A DNA stretch of 64,000 nucleotides from Nostoc sp. XA010 (GTDB lineage: Bacteria > Cyanobacteriota > Cyanobacteriia > Cyanobacteriales > Nostocaceae), in assembly GCF_020829625.1 (NCBI RefSeq), contig NZ_JAIVFX010000002.1, positions 124,001 to 188,000 on the forward strand, written 5' to 3'. The translations under genes were made by a program, and so were the position numbers. This document shows, piece after piece, positions 35,981-45,024 of the stretch. Positions within the stretch are counted from its first letter, which is position 1, and every line of letters starts with the position of its first letter. The notes under the pieces were generated by a model. That model was not told where the DNA came from. It searched no databases and was given only the letters and a program-made list of their open reading frames with translations.

Positions 35981-36427
35981 CTACTCCTCTTGCGGATTAC
36001 GGTAGCCAACAAAGTTAATACTGTAGTCAGTAATTCGCACTCCTGTTTCTTCTTCAATTTTGCGGATTAACTCTTCTGGCAATTCCACATGAACATCAAG
36101 AATTTGATTTGTATCTATACAGTTTACATGACTGTGAGAATCACTGATATTGCCGTACAAACGCCCATCACAGCGTTCAATACACTCAATGATGCCTTGA
36201 CTAGATAATGCTTCTAAATTTTGATAGACAGAAGTATGACCGATATCTTTGCCTTGGTGGTTCAAGCGATCGTAAATCTCTCTAGCAGAAAGATGTTCAT
36301 TTGCTTGCCAAAGTAATTCCAGAATAAAGCGACGCTGACGGCTGACGCGCATACCCAGAATTTGGCACTGGTCAAGCGCATCTTCTAGGGAACGAATTGG
36401 TTTTGTAGAAATTGTTTGTTTTTGCAT
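35981..36427 (-). CDS. Fur-family regulator, PerR/FurC-like
   Basis: A 148-residue metalloregulator. The winged-helix part holds RVSRQRRFILELLWQANEHLS and the recognition helix region GHTSVYQNLEALSSQGII. The dimer domain has the His-rich NISDSHSHVNCIDTNQILDV but no CxxC pairs for structural zinc. This fits the cyanobacterial PerR/FurC group, which senses peroxide through metal-catalysed oxidation, better than FurA or Zur; the assignment is from pattern memory. A candidate operator lies 62 bases upstream, suggesting autoregulation. Confidence 0.85.
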   Translation of the reverse strand: MQKQTISTKPIRSLEDALDQCQILGMRVSRQRRFILELLWQANEHLSAREIYDRLNHQGKDIGHTSVYQNLEALSSQGIIECIERCDGRLYGNISDSHSHVNCIDTNQILDVHVELPEELIRKIEEETGVRITDYSINFVGYRNPQEE

Positions 36428-36488
36428 ATTACAGCTTCTTAACTGTTGAGGGAATTTTCCCAGTTAAATGTTTATTGCTTATTTAATA

Positions 36489-36507
36489 TATGCAATGATA
36501 TTGCATA
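36489..36507. promoter_or_regulatory. candidate Fur/PerR box upstream of the regulator
   Basis: tatgcaatgatattgcata is a perfect inverted repeat with 8-base arms (tatgcaat and attgcata) around gat. It lies about 62 bases before the Fur-family ATG, in the right place for autoregulation. PerR/Fur sites are A/T-rich dyads of this size. Confidence 0.6.
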
Positions 36508-37020
36508 CCACTTTTTCTACCTGTACTTGTGTTTTGGCTTTTGATGCTGCGGAAGTTACAGGTTACGATAATGATTTTTTTGCTTATTGACGGCTACTTT
36601 GTCAGACCTTAATCTAAAACAAACTCATTACAACTTTAACTTAAAATTGCTGTAAATGTCCACCTAGGGAAAGGTAACGCCTGCCCCAAGTAGGCTAATT
36701 TTAATGTCACACCATATTAATCGTGTAGTAATTTTTTAGTTAAAGGCAAGTATTTATCGCCATTACAAAAGTAACATTTAACTTTAAAAATTCGGTATAC
36801 GTGAGTGGCGTAGGCGTAGCCCGCCCCAGGCACCGCCATCTCCTCATATCAAGGCTAGCAACTAGATGTATATTTTTGATAACAAGCGGAAACTAAGCAA
36901 AACTATCAAATAAATTAGAGGAGGTCAGACTTGTGTATAGACCTTGTATAGGTTGACCAATTATCAGCAAATAAAGTATTGATAAATACTAATTTATTCC
37001 TAAAGGTCAATCTAGCGTCA
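36508..37020. other. gap between the Fur-family gene and the CRR6 gene
   Basis: About 510 bases with no gene. 36663-36694 can fold as nested stems (ccta, ggg and ggt pairing with gcc, ccc and tagg), and 36803-36842 has a gcgtaggcgtagcccgcc repeat unit. The segment 36920-36960 has partly repeated cttgtgtatagacc/cttgtataggttgacc. The promoter of the CRR6 gene presumably lies near the end. Confidence 0.4.
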
Positions 37021-37560
37021 ATGCCTGAAAGCTGCTACTGTAGATTGTCGATCCTACAGTTGAGCATCAAAAAAGTGGCTGCTGAATCAAAGACAATTGC
37101 GATCGCACTCAATAATGACTTCATTAACAATCTGGATCTGTCGCCTGCGTCAACGGTGATTGAACAACTGCTGCAAGAGGGGGCCGCATCCCATGAACAG
37201 CAGCTACGCTTTGATATCAATTATGAACTCGAACCTGGCGATCCACGGGAACTCTCAGAAATTCCAGAGGTGCGGCTGTGGTTTGTGCGCCTAGATGCCA
37301 AATATCCTTGGTTGCCATTTTTACTAGATTGGAAAGCTGGAGAATTTGCTCGTTATAGCGCCATGCTTGTACCACACCAGTTCAGTTCCAAAGAAGGCAT
37401 TCAATACAATCCTGAAGCCTTAGAAATATTCTTGATGCACAAAATCTTTATTTTAGGTGATTGGCTCAAACAACAAAACATCCCTAGCCTCTCACGGCTG
37501 AAGTCGATGGCCCAAATGCTGGGTTATGAATTAGAGGATGCTTTTTTTGAGATATTTTAA
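37021..37560 (+). CDS. CRR6-family protein (NDH-1 assembly)
   Basis: About 179 residues. The C-terminal core (PWLPFLLDWKAGEFARYSAM, VPHQFSSKEGIQYNPEALE, SRLKSMAQMLGYELEDAFF) matches the chlororespiratory reduction 6 family (DUF1817). Plant CRR6 is needed to assemble the hydrophilic arm of the photosynthetic NDH complex, and the cyanobacterial homologue helps NdhI maturation. The start is uncertain: I use the ATG at 37021; a TTG at 36979 is also in frame, and the conserved part begins only near residue 22 (TIAIALNNDF). Confidence 0.85.
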   Translation: MPESCYCRLSILQLSIKKVAAESKTIAIALNNDFINNLDLSPASTVIEQLLQEGAASHEQQLRFDINYELEPGDPRELSEIPEVRLWFVRLDAKYPWLPFLLDWKAGEFARYSAMLVPHQFSSKEGIQYNPEALEIFLMHKIFILGDWLKQQNIPSLSRLKSMAQMLGYELEDAFFEIF

Positions 37561-37795
37561 TAAGAATTCAGGTGTCAGGAGCCAGAATTCAGAAGAAGAT
37601 TAAGCGACTGGTGGATAGCGCAGCGTCTCATAAAGAACGTCTTGATTCTGACTTCTGTATTCTGAATTTTGTATTCTTCTTCAGAATAACCGCAAAATCT
37701 AGCTGTCACATCCAGGTTTTGCGGTCATTCAACAAACCCATAACTATATTGGATATCCAATAGACTGATTGCAGAAGTTGAGACAAACTGCTGGT
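37561..37795. other. convergent intergenic region
   Basis: About 235 bases between two convergent genes. aattcaggtgtcaggagccagaattcaga and ttctgacttctgtattctgaat are loosely inverted. No gene is supported. Confidence 0.4.
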
Positions 37796-38755
37796 TTAGC
37801 CGCCCCAAATTCTCTCCAAAACTGCGTTTGGTGAAACATCCGCCGTTTTTCCCGTGGGGGATTCAATGGCCAGGAATTTATCGTTTTTCGGCAACAACTT
37901 CGCTGGATCAGTGGGGCCAAATAGGGCGATGGTATAGGTTTGGACTGCAACACTCAGTTGTAGTGCCGCACTATCAGTAGACAACATCAGATTTGCCCCG
38001 GCAATTATGGCAGCTAACTTACCAATATCATCTGGGGCAGTCACTTTGATATCTGGAGAAGACCCCAGAAGCGATCGCACAAACTGCTCATCGTCAACTC
38101 CCTTAATGACCACCACAGGCAGATCGGGTTGCTTATCTTGGAAGTTTTGAATAATTTGGTGCCACTTCTGGACAGGGTAGATTTTATCCAGTTCTTTATC
38201 CTGGGATAACTGGCCAGAACCGCCATGAATCAAGATATAACCTGTTTCATGCACGCCTAAGCGTTTTTGTTCCTTTTCTGCCCAGTCAATATCTGTTTTT
38301 GGCACATTTACAGCTAATTCTGGGACAGGGGTTTTTATGGTTAATGGTTGCAGCAAATCATGATATACTGCCGCCGCATACTGGGATGGTTTAAATGGCA
38401 CAGCATGGGTAAGAAAAACCGCTCCTTTGCCTTGGTAGCCAATGCGTGTGGGAATTCCCGTCAACCAGACTAAAAGACCCATCAACCAATTTTGCTTAAC
38501 AGCAATGGCAACATCGTATTCGCGATCGCGAATTGTCCCCACCAAGTTACCCCAATCTGCCAGACTGTTACGGTCTTGAAAATCAAAGGCCAGTACCTCG
38601 TGAACTGACTTGCTCACTCGATAGGCAGCCTTTGACCGGGGTTCAACAACGACATCTATCTGAGCATTAGGGTAATTGCGCTTGAGGTCATCTAGAGTCG
38701 GAAAAAAGAGAATTTGGTCGCCAATTCCGCCAGGTACAAGGGCTACTACTCGCAT
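37796..38755 (-). CDS. glycosyltransferase family 9 protein
   Basis: A 319-residue member of the heptosyltransferase (GT9) family: an N-terminal MRVVALVPGGIGDQILFFPT with the conserved GGIGD/D turn, a middle YILIHGGSGQ at the donor site and a C-terminal LSTDSAALQLSVAVQTYTIA and FGPTDPAKLLP. The fold is two Rossmann domains, and the protein is cytosolic. It probably adds a sugar to a cell-surface polymer; heptose itself cannot be inferred. It is divergent from ispD. Confidence 0.87.
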   Translation of the reverse strand: MRVVALVPGGIGDQILFFPTLDDLKRNYPNAQIDVVVEPRSKAAYRVSKSVHEVLAFDFQDRNSLADWGNLVGTIRDREYDVAIAVKQNWLMGLLVWLTGIPTRIGYQGKGAVFLTHAVPFKPSQYAAAVYHDLLQPLTIKTPVPELAVNVPKTDIDWAEKEQKRLGVHETGYILIHGGSGQLSQDKELDKIYPVQKWHQIIQNFQDKQPDLPVVVIKGVDDEQFVRSLLGSSPDIKVTAPDDIGKLAAIIAGANLMLSTDSAALQLSVAVQTYTIALFGPTDPAKLLPKNDKFLAIESPTGKTADVSPNAVLERIWGG

Positions 38756-38824
38756 AATATTTATTGACGCTTACTCGCTCCCTATTTTAGGGGAAAATAT
38801 ATAGCTTAAAGATTGAGGAATTCT

Positions 38825-39508
38825 GTGTATTTACTAATTCCAGCTGCGGGAACCGGAAAAAGAATGGGGAGTAACCGCAATAAACTCCTGCTACTTGTGC
38901 GATCGCAACCAATTATTGCCTGGACTTTATTAGCCGCAGAAGCCGCCAGTACAATCAATTGGATCGGAATTATTTCCCAACCTACGGATTGGCCAGACTT
39001 CAACGCAATTCTCGCCGATTTGAAGCTGACTAAACCAGTGGAATTGATTACAGGTGGTTCCACCCGCCAAGAATCTGTTTACAATGGCTTGCAGGCGTTA
39101 CCAGTAGCCGCAGAACAAGTGTTGATTCATGATGGGGCTAGATGCCTGGCCACACCAGATTTATTTAACTCTTGTGCCCAAGCCATTCGCCACTGTCCCG
39201 GTTTAATTGCTGGTGTACCCGTTAAAGACACCATTAAAGTTGTCGATGAACAAGGCATAATTCAAAAAACACCTGATAGACGGCAATTATGGGCGGCACA
39301 AACCCCCCAAGGATTTGATGTCAAATTGTTGAAACAGTGCCACGCTGAAGGTGTCCGTCAAGGCTGGGAAGTAACTGACGACGCGGCTTTATTTGAAAAA
39401 TGTGGTATTGAAGTGCGGATTGTCGAGGGAGAAGAGACAAATTTAAAAGTGACAACTCCCCAAGATTTAGCGATCGCAGAATTTATTCTCACAACTAGAG
39501 GCTTTTGA
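38825..39508 (+). CDS. ispD: 2-C-methyl-D-erythritol 4-phosphate cytidylyltransferase
   Basis: A 227-residue enzyme of the MEP isoprenoid pathway that couples MEP to CTP. The nucleotide loop is LIPAAGTGKRMGSNRNK, followed by TGGSTRQESVYNGL, LIHDGARCL and VKDTIKVV, with EVTDDAALFE at the end. I choose the GTG at 38825 with Shine-Dalgarno gagg 7 bases upstream; a TTG at 38813 would overlap that site. A second MEP gene, ispG, lies at 45 kb, but they are not linked. Confidence 0.94.
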   Translation: MYLLIPAAGTGKRMGSNRNKLLLLVRSQPIIAWTLLAAEAASTINWIGIISQPTDWPDFNAILADLKLTKPVELITGGSTRQESVYNGLQALPVAAEQVLIHDGARCLATPDLFNSCAQAIRHCPGLIAGVPVKDTIKVVDEQGIIQKTPDRRQLWAAQTPQGFDVKLLKQCHAEGVRQGWEVTDDAALFEKCGIEVRIVEGEETNLKVTTPQDLAIAEFILTTRGF

Positions 39509-39756
39509 GAAAGTGGGGGGTGGGGAGCAGGGAGCAGGGAGCAGGGGAGGCAGGGGAGGCAGGGGAGGCAGGGTTGGAATAACTAATGCCCCATGCCCAA
39601 TTCCCAATTTGAGAGTTTCAAACAATATTTTGACAATTTAAGATATAATGCCACACACTTGTTGATTGTTAGTTGTCATGTACTAATGACCAATGACAAA
39701 TGACTAATGACCAATGAAAAATGACTAATAACTAATGAAAAATGACTAATAACTAA
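39509..39756. repeat. AGCAGGGAGCAGGG and TAATGACAAATGAC repeats
   Basis: First gcagggagcaggg heptads and three ggaggcagg units, then aatgacaaatgactaatgacc and aataactaatgaaaaatgac arrays that run up to 1 base before the scpB start. Any scpB promoter must lie within or before the array. Confidence 0.7.
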
Positions 39757-40293
39757 ATGATTACAGCCACAGCGACAAAGATAGAAGCAATTCTGTATTT
39801 AAAGGGTAAACCCTTGTCGCTCGGCGAAATTGCCGAGTATGCCGCGTGCGATCGCGCCACTGTCAAAGAAGGCATAATTGAACTAATGGACAACTATGCC
39901 CACCGAGATAGCGCCTTAGAGGTAGTAGAAACTTCAGATGGTTACAGTTTGCAACTACGGTCTGATTTTCATGACTTAGTGCAAACGATGATACCAGTAG
40001 AATTGGGTGTAGGTGCATTGCGGACTTTAGCTGCGATCGCCCTAAATAGTCCCATACTCCAGAGCGACTTGATTAACCTGCGCGGTTCAGGAGTATATCA
40101 GCACGTTCCAGAACTCGTAGAACTTGGTTTCATCCACAAGCGTCGAGACAGCGATTCTCGCTCCTATTCACTTCAAGTAACCCCAAAATTTCATCAATAT
40201 TTCCAAATCGAACAACTCCCCCAAATACTTTCCACTAGCCAGAAGGAAGAACAACTAGAACTAGAACTGGAGGGAGTGGGGAGTGGGGAGTAG
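39757..40293 (+). CDS. scpB: segregation and condensation protein ScpB
   Basis: A 178-residue kleisin-associated protein with two winged-helix domains: KIEAILYLKGKPLSLGEIAE and LRTLAAIALNSPILQSDLIN. ScpB partners ScpA and Smc in chromosome compaction. The final residues (LEGVGSGE) come from a GGAGTGGGGAGTGGGG repeat at 40272-40292, so the end has been rewritten by repeat DNA. ScpA is not nearby. Confidence 0.88.
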   Translation: MITATATKIEAILYLKGKPLSLGEIAEYAACDRATVKEGIIELMDNYAHRDSALEVVETSDGYSLQLRSDFHDLVQTMIPVELGVGALRTLAAIALNSPILQSDLINLRGSGVYQHVPELVELGFIHKRRDSDSRSYSLQVTPKFHQYFQIEQLPQILSTSQKEEQLELELEGVGSGE

Positions 40294-40430
40294 GGACTGG
40301 GGAGGAAGCCAGGAGCAGTTCTGGGGGCAAGGGAGAAAATAAAAATTACCTCTTTCCCCTGCCCCCTGCCCCCTGCCCCTCTGCCTCTTCTGCCCCACTC
40401 CCCTCCTCTTGACTTATACCTGTGGTGAAT
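40294..40430. repeat. G-rich and C-rich inverted repeat patch
   Basis: gtggggagtagggactggggagg on one side and ctgccccctgccccctgcccct on the other can pair; it may act as the scpB terminator. Confidence 0.6.
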
Positions 40431-40491
40431 GCGCTACCCTTGTACTATGGTTTAAAGTGGAGTTAGCAATTAAGCTAAAATAAAACTGCCA

Positions 40492-40839
40492 ATGGTGTTT
40501 AATCCTGACTTTTTAAATGACAACTCTGAGGAACACCCTAATCAACTTCTTTCAGACCACTCTGAGCAATACCCCAATCAGTTACTCAAATATCTACAGC
40601 ATCAGTCTCCTGATGTTTTAGCCAGGATTGCTCAGTCCGCCAGCCCCGAAATTAAACAAATCATCTCGCAAAATGTCCAAGGGCTTGTGGGAATGCTCCC
40701 GCCAGAAAATTTCAATGTGCAAATCACAACAGATCGGGAGAATTTAGCTGGGCTTCTAGCGTCGGCCATGATGACAGGGTATTTTCTGCGCCAGATGGAA
40801 CAAAGAATGCAGTTAGAGCATTTGTCTAATGGTCAATAG
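40492..40839 (+). CDS. DUF760-family protein
   Basis: A 115-residue conserved protein of cyanobacteria and plastids. It has a short internal repeat at the N-terminus (NQLLSDHSEQYPNQLLKYLQ), a helical core SPEIKQIISQNVQGLVGMLP and the FNVQITTDRENLAGLLASAM family segment. It is soluble and function is unknown; plastid members interact with thylakoid regulators, which is background. Confidence 0.85.
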   Translation: MVFNPDFLNDNSEEHPNQLLSDHSEQYPNQLLKYLQHQSPDVLARIAQSASPEIKQIISQNVQGLVGMLPPENFNVQITTDRENLAGLLASAMMTGYFLRQMEQRMQLEHLSNGQ

Positions 40840-41080
40840 TTAGTAGTCAAATATTCTGGAACTATTGACCAAATAATTACTAATTTGTAGTTCGTAATTC
40901 GTAATTCAAAAGGTTACAGTAGCCCACACTGAATTTTTAATTCAGTGGTTAACAAGATACTTGTGGAGAGTTAAAGCTTCCACTGATTACGTAGCGGTAG
41001 CAAATTCGCTTACTCCTGCAAAGAAGCGAGCTAGGCGCAGCGTATCTTAGAAAGCGTCTTGCAATTACGAATTATTTTGA
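40840..41080. repeat. repeat patch with GCGTAGC-like palindrome
   Basis: gtagttcgtaattcgtaattc units, gttaacaagatacttg, and cgtagcggtagcaaattcgct with aagcgagctaggcgcagcg near 40985-41045. No gene. Confidence 0.55.
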
Positions 41081-42295
41081 CTACTTCCTTTCAGGATAAG
41101 CTCCTGATTGGACTTTGAAGGTTTGAATTTTACCGCTACGGTTGACTTCGATCACTAAGATGTCGCCAACTGTGCTGGACTCTACGAGCTTCTGGACTTG
41201 GGCTGAGATTTTGACTGGTTTACCGTTAACTTTTTGAATCACGTCTCCTGGAAGCAGTCCTCCACGCTTGGCTGGGGAATCATCTGTGACTCCTTTAATT
41301 ACAATCCCAGCATCCTGTTGAATATTGATCTGATTTTCTTGATTAATCTGCTGTTTTCTAGTGGGAGAAAGGTCTGCCATTTCAATACCCAAAAAGGGAT
41401 GTTGCACACGCCCTTTGGTAAAAAGTTCATTAGCAATGCGGGCGGCGGTTTCAATCGGGATGGCGAAACCAAGTCCTTGAGCATCAGCGCGGATGGCAGT
41501 GTTAACACCAATCACTTCGCCTTGGGCGTTTAACAAGGGGCCACCAGAATTACCAGGATTAATTGCGGCATCAGTTTGGATAAAGCTGACTCGCTTATCT
41601 GGAACACCAACTTGAGTGCTGGTGCGGTCTGTAGCGCTGACAATGCCGATAGTGACAGTATTATCTAAACCAAGAGGATTGCCAATAGCGATCGCCCATT
41701 GTCCTGGTATTAAGTTTTGCGAATTGCCTAACTTCACTGTCGGTAAATGATTTGCTTTTATTTTTACCACCGCCACATCTGTCACCGAATCAACTCCTAC
41801 CACCTTCCCCTCTAGACTCCGACCATCCTTGAGGGTGACTTGTACTGTATCTGTATCAGCTACCACATGAGCGTTGGTGAGTAATTTTCCATCTTCGCTC
41901 AAAATAAATCCCGATCCTGTACCGCGCTCAATGCGTTCTTGGGGAATTGGTTGCTCATCCTCTCCAAAGAATCGCCGCAAGAGGGGATTTTTCAAAGCGT
42001 CAGAGATAGGATTGGCGACTTTGCGAGTGGCGTTAATTCGCACCACAGCCGGACCAACTTTTTGCACTGCCGTTGCAATAAAATTCACATTATCACCCCC
42101 AGTAGCCCCAATCGCTCCGTTAGAAGAATTTGGCACTACAGATTCTGGAGGCGAAGCCATTGTTACATTTTTTAACTGTAGGAACGAAGAATTTTTGAGC
42201 AGGAGATAGCGACTGCCAAATAAACCTGCACCACAGCCAAACAGCAGTAAAAATACATAAATCGCCAGTTGCTTTAAGGATAACTTCATAATCAT
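41081..42295 (-). CDS. Deg/HtrA-family serine protease with PDZ domain
   Basis: A 404-residue envelope protease. An N-terminal signal anchor (LAIYVFLLLFGCGAGLFGS) precedes the trypsin-like domain: catalytic His in LLTNAHVVADTD, Asp in SVTDVAVVKIKA, Ser in NPGNSGGPLLNA. One PDZ domain follows (GVTDDSPAKRGGLLPGDVIQ). One PDZ and the RIERGTGSGFIL segment fit cyanobacterial HhoA/HhoB/HtrA; which of the three cannot be told. It degrades or protects damaged exported proteins under heat or light stress. Confidence 0.93.
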   Translation of the reverse strand: MIMKLSLKQLAIYVFLLLFGCGAGLFGSRYLLLKNSSFLQLKNVTMASPPESVVPNSSNGAIGATGGDNVNFIATAVQKVGPAVVRINATRKVANPISDALKNPLLRRFFGEDEQPIPQERIERGTGSGFILSEDGKLLTNAHVVADTDTVQVTLKDGRSLEGKVVGVDSVTDVAVVKIKANHLPTVKLGNSQNLIPGQWAIAIGNPLGLDNTVTIGIVSATDRTSTQVGVPDKRVSFIQTDAAINPGNSGGPLLNAQGEVIGVNTAIRADAQGLGFAIPIETAARIANELFTKGRVQHPFLGIEMADLSPTRKQQINQENQINIQQDAGIVIKGVTDDSPAKRGGLLPGDVIQKVNGKPVKISAQVQKLVESSTVGDILVIEVNRSGKIQTFKVQSGAYPERK

Positions 42296-42550
42296 TCTGC
42301 TTAAGGACAGAAATGCAGTTGCTAATTTCTAAGTGTAGTCAAGCTAACGGCAAGTGGACAGATCAATTTACGAGGAATTAGGGATTGGGCACAAGAGGCG
42401 GAGGGGCACAAAGCTTGGATCAGAGGGGAAAAAGGTAATTTTTATTCTTCCCTTTGCCCCCAGCAAGAACTGCTCCCCTGCTCCCTCGTTCCCCCACTCC
42501 CCACTTTTCCCATTTAAAATTTAAAGTTAATGCGCTCTTGACCTGTATAC

Positions 42551-43444
42551 ATGACTTTACCCTTTCGTCAACTGATTCTCTGTAGCTTAGTTAGCGCCTT
42601 GAGCTTAGTATCCATACTGCCAAACATCAACAGTGCCAAAGCTGCTGTGGGTGATTGCCCAACTCCAGCCCTATCTCGCTTCCAACGCCATAAAGTTGTT
42701 CGTGGCGAAACTTTGGAGAGCATAGCGCAACGCTACAATCTCATACCTACAACTATTATCGGCATGAATCCAGCTTTGCAGAGCGGTGCAATCGCAGCCG
42801 TTGGGAGTGTACTTCAAATTCCTCCCTACAATGGGATTGTAGTCGAAGTACCTCGTGGTCAAACTTGGCGACAAGTAGCGGCACAATACAAAGTTCGTGC
42901 TGATAGCCTTTTTGAGGTGAATGGCTGCCAACAAAACCCCAGAATTGTGTTTGTTCCGGGGGTAAATTGGTCGCCCAATGGTGTTGTAACTAAGTCCCCT
43001 TTACCTACTGATGCAGGTACGCCAAACCGTGCATCCTTATCTGGATATCCTTTGGGGGAAGTGGCAAATGTGGGATTAGCTTACGGCTGGCAAATTAATC
43101 CTGCTACAGGTCAAGTTTTCTTCCACAGTGGTGTTGATTTATTAGCACCAGTTGGTGGAGATGTGCTAGCGATCGCGCCTGGAACCATAGCCTTTGCTAA
43201 TGACCAAGGTTCTTATGGCAAGTTGGTCATTATTAACCACACTGGCGGACTCCAAAGCCGCTATGCCCAGCTTGACAGCATCAAGGTTACTGTCGGTCAA
43301 CAAGTAAAAAAAGGAGACTTACTGGGAACCGTAGGCACTAGCGGACAACCAACCTCTAGTCAACCGCACCTCCATTTTGAAGTTCGTTCTAGCTCATCTC
43401 TGGGTTGGGTAGCAGAAGATCCAAAGGGTTATTTCAAAAAATGA
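42551..43444 (+). CDS. LysM and M23 metallopeptidase (cell-wall hydrolase)
   Basis: A 297-residue secreted enzyme. Signal peptide (LILCSLVSALSLVSILP, cleavage near AKA), then two LysM domains (HKVVRGETLESIAQRYNLIP; VVEVPRGQTWRQVAAQYKVR) that bind peptidoglycan, then an M23/lysostaphin-type domain with FHSGVDLLAPVGG and PHLHFEVRSS supplying the zinc ligands. It may be an active endopeptidase or an activator of amidases. In filamentous cyanobacteria such proteins take part in septal wall remodelling. Confidence 0.92.
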   Translation: MTLPFRQLILCSLVSALSLVSILPNINSAKAAVGDCPTPALSRFQRHKVVRGETLESIAQRYNLIPTTIIGMNPALQSGAIAAVGSVLQIPPYNGIVVEVPRGQTWRQVAAQYKVRADSLFEVNGCQQNPRIVFVPGVNWSPNGVVTKSPLPTDAGTPNRASLSGYPLGEVANVGLAYGWQINPATGQVFFHSGVDLLAPVGGDVLAIAPGTIAFANDQGSYGKLVIINHTGGLQSRYAQLDSIKVTVGQQVKKGDLLGTVGTSGQPTSSQPHLHFEVRSSSSLGWVAEDPKGYFKK

Positions 43445-43598
43445 GGTTTGTTTTGAAATGCAGAAGATCGCAAAGGAAATCTCTGTGTTCCTCTGCGAAA
43501 CCTTTGCGATCCTACCCTGCGGGAAGGCGTACCCCTACGGGGAAGCAAGCTACGCGTAGCGTCTGTCTGCGACACGCTACGCGAACGTAGAGAAGCGC
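43445..43598. repeat. GCGTAGC-type palindromic repeat patch
   Basis: gatcgcaaaggaaatctctgtg pairs loosely with cctctgcgaaacctttgcgatc, followed by ctgcgggaaggcgtacccctacgg and agctacgcgtagcgtctgtctg with gacacgctacgcgaacg. This is one of at least eight such patches in the window. Confidence 0.65.
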
Positions 43599-44642
43599 CT
43601 ATGCGTTAAAAAAAGATGCTATATTTTCGCTAGATTTTACAATGTGCATTCCTGCCTCTGCAAATCTTGCAAATGCCGCATCTGCCTGTTCTGTGTAGTC
43701 CACAACACCGGGAACAACAACAGGCGAAGTAGAATCTTCTAACAAATAGATTTTTTGAGCAAGGGTGGCATCTACCTGTTTAATTTCTGTTAATAAATCG
43801 TCAATTGTCCAAGCGACGCAATGACTTTTAGCTTGACCACCAATAATTATTGCATCATATTCTAAAAGTTGTTTAATCAGGCGAGTATTCTTTAGAGCAA
43901 GTGGACGTTGCTGAAAATCTTCTAACACCTCTGGACGCAAGATGGAATAGTTTTCTGTTAAGGGATTTTCACCTTTAATTTCAAATTGCGTCTGACTCTG
44001 ACGAGCAATCCCGTGGAAAAATATGGCTTCTTCTACTGATGAAACTAAAGCATGACCAATACCACCCAACATAGAGTGATAAGGCCAAACTGTCAGGGGA
44101 TATTTACCGTCTTGACTGAGTTGCTTAACGTAATGGTAAGTATGTTTTTTTAATAATTCATAATCCCCATTAGTAACAGTGTCAGCAACTGCTGGATTAA
44201 CTTTCCAAATACCTTGCTCGATATCTTTTGGGGTAATGTTAGTAGCTGCTGGAGTAGGATGTTCTCCGACGGCATTCACCCAAAAGATCGGATGGAAAAT
44301 TTGTGTTGCTGTGTGGGTATCTAGAGTAGGTACAATTTTTGTAATTACTCCCAAGTTGCGATAAATAAACTCACATAATCTGACATTATCATCCACCGCT
44401 CCTTTCCCAGATTTTCCACCTACAAATAATTCAAATCCAGGGATGCAGAAGGTGTTTTGGACATCAATTAATAGTAAGCAAATCCGGCTTTTATCTAAAG
44501 ATGCAGGTTTGATATCGTGTTGTTTTGCCCAGATTTCAGCTTCGGCGGCACGTTCTTGATAAGGTACACGCCAGATTTCGCCCACTTCTTCAGGGTTAAA
44601 GTGTGGGGGAATTAGTAGTTGAGGGGTTATTTGGGTGTTCAT
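43599..44642 (-). CDS. isochorismatase-family cysteine hydrolase
   Basis: A 347-residue protein, longer than classical nicotinamidases (about 200). The catalytic Asp is in [20 protein letters not shown] and the nucleophilic Cys in [19 protein letters not shown]; a Lys such as LLKKHTYHY may complete the triad. The cis-peptide region precedes the Cys. N- and C-terminal extensions ([34 protein letters not shown]) set it apart. It may be a nicotinamidase or other amidohydrolase; substrate not inferred. Confidence 0.85.
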   Translation of the reverse strand: MNTQITPQLLIPPHFNPEEVGEIWRVPYQERAAEAEIWAKQHDIKPASLDKSRICLLLIDVQNTFCIPGFELFVGGKSGKGAVDDNVRLCEFIYRNLGVITKIVPTLDTHTATQIFHPIFWVNAVGEHPTPAATNITPKDIEQGIWKVNPAVADTVTNGDYELLKKHTYHYVKQLSQDGKYPLTVWPYHSMLGGIGHALVSSVEEAIFFHGIARQSQTQFEIKGENPLTENYSILRPEVLEDFQQRPLALKNTRLIKQLLEYDAIIIGGQAKSHCVAWTIDDLLTEIKQVDATLAQKIYLLEDSTSPVVVPGVVDYTEQADAAFARFAEAGMHIVKSSENIASFFNA

Positions 44643-45024
44643 AATTACAGCCGCTTTTATTCTGTAATAACATCTATGATTTCAATCCCGAAATTTTCTC
44701 AAGCCCACACTAGATAGTATGTTTGTATTATAAAAACATAATTTTAGCGATCGCTCTTATGACTCAGCAATAAAGCGATCGCTTCATTAAGCTTTACTGT
44801 GAAACCTGCGCGATCGCACTCAAGCTACTCAATTAAAAAGATTTTTTAGCAATATATCTTTATAAATTAGCAAAACCTTTAAATTGCTCTTTATTTCTTT
44901 GCCTGTCTTATTTTCCTTTTTTTCTATATTAATCGCCCCAAAGAGCCACCACCTGTGGCAATCTGGGAAACAGAGATTTATCAAATCTGATATTTTAACG
45001 ACAGCAAATTTACCTAATCAGGTT
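44643..45024. other. upstream region of ispG
   Basis: About 380 bases with no supported gene. Three HIP1 octamers (gcgatcgc) fall within 65 bases near 44748-44815. The remainder is A/T-rich and presumably contains the ispG promoter. The frame open upstream to 44884 lacks conservation. Confidence 0.45.

Noticed and set aside
36920..36960. cttgtgtatagacc and similar bases, thought to be a family B element end
   Set aside because: It lacks the gtgtacacacaagtc core and has no inverted partner or flanking duplication.
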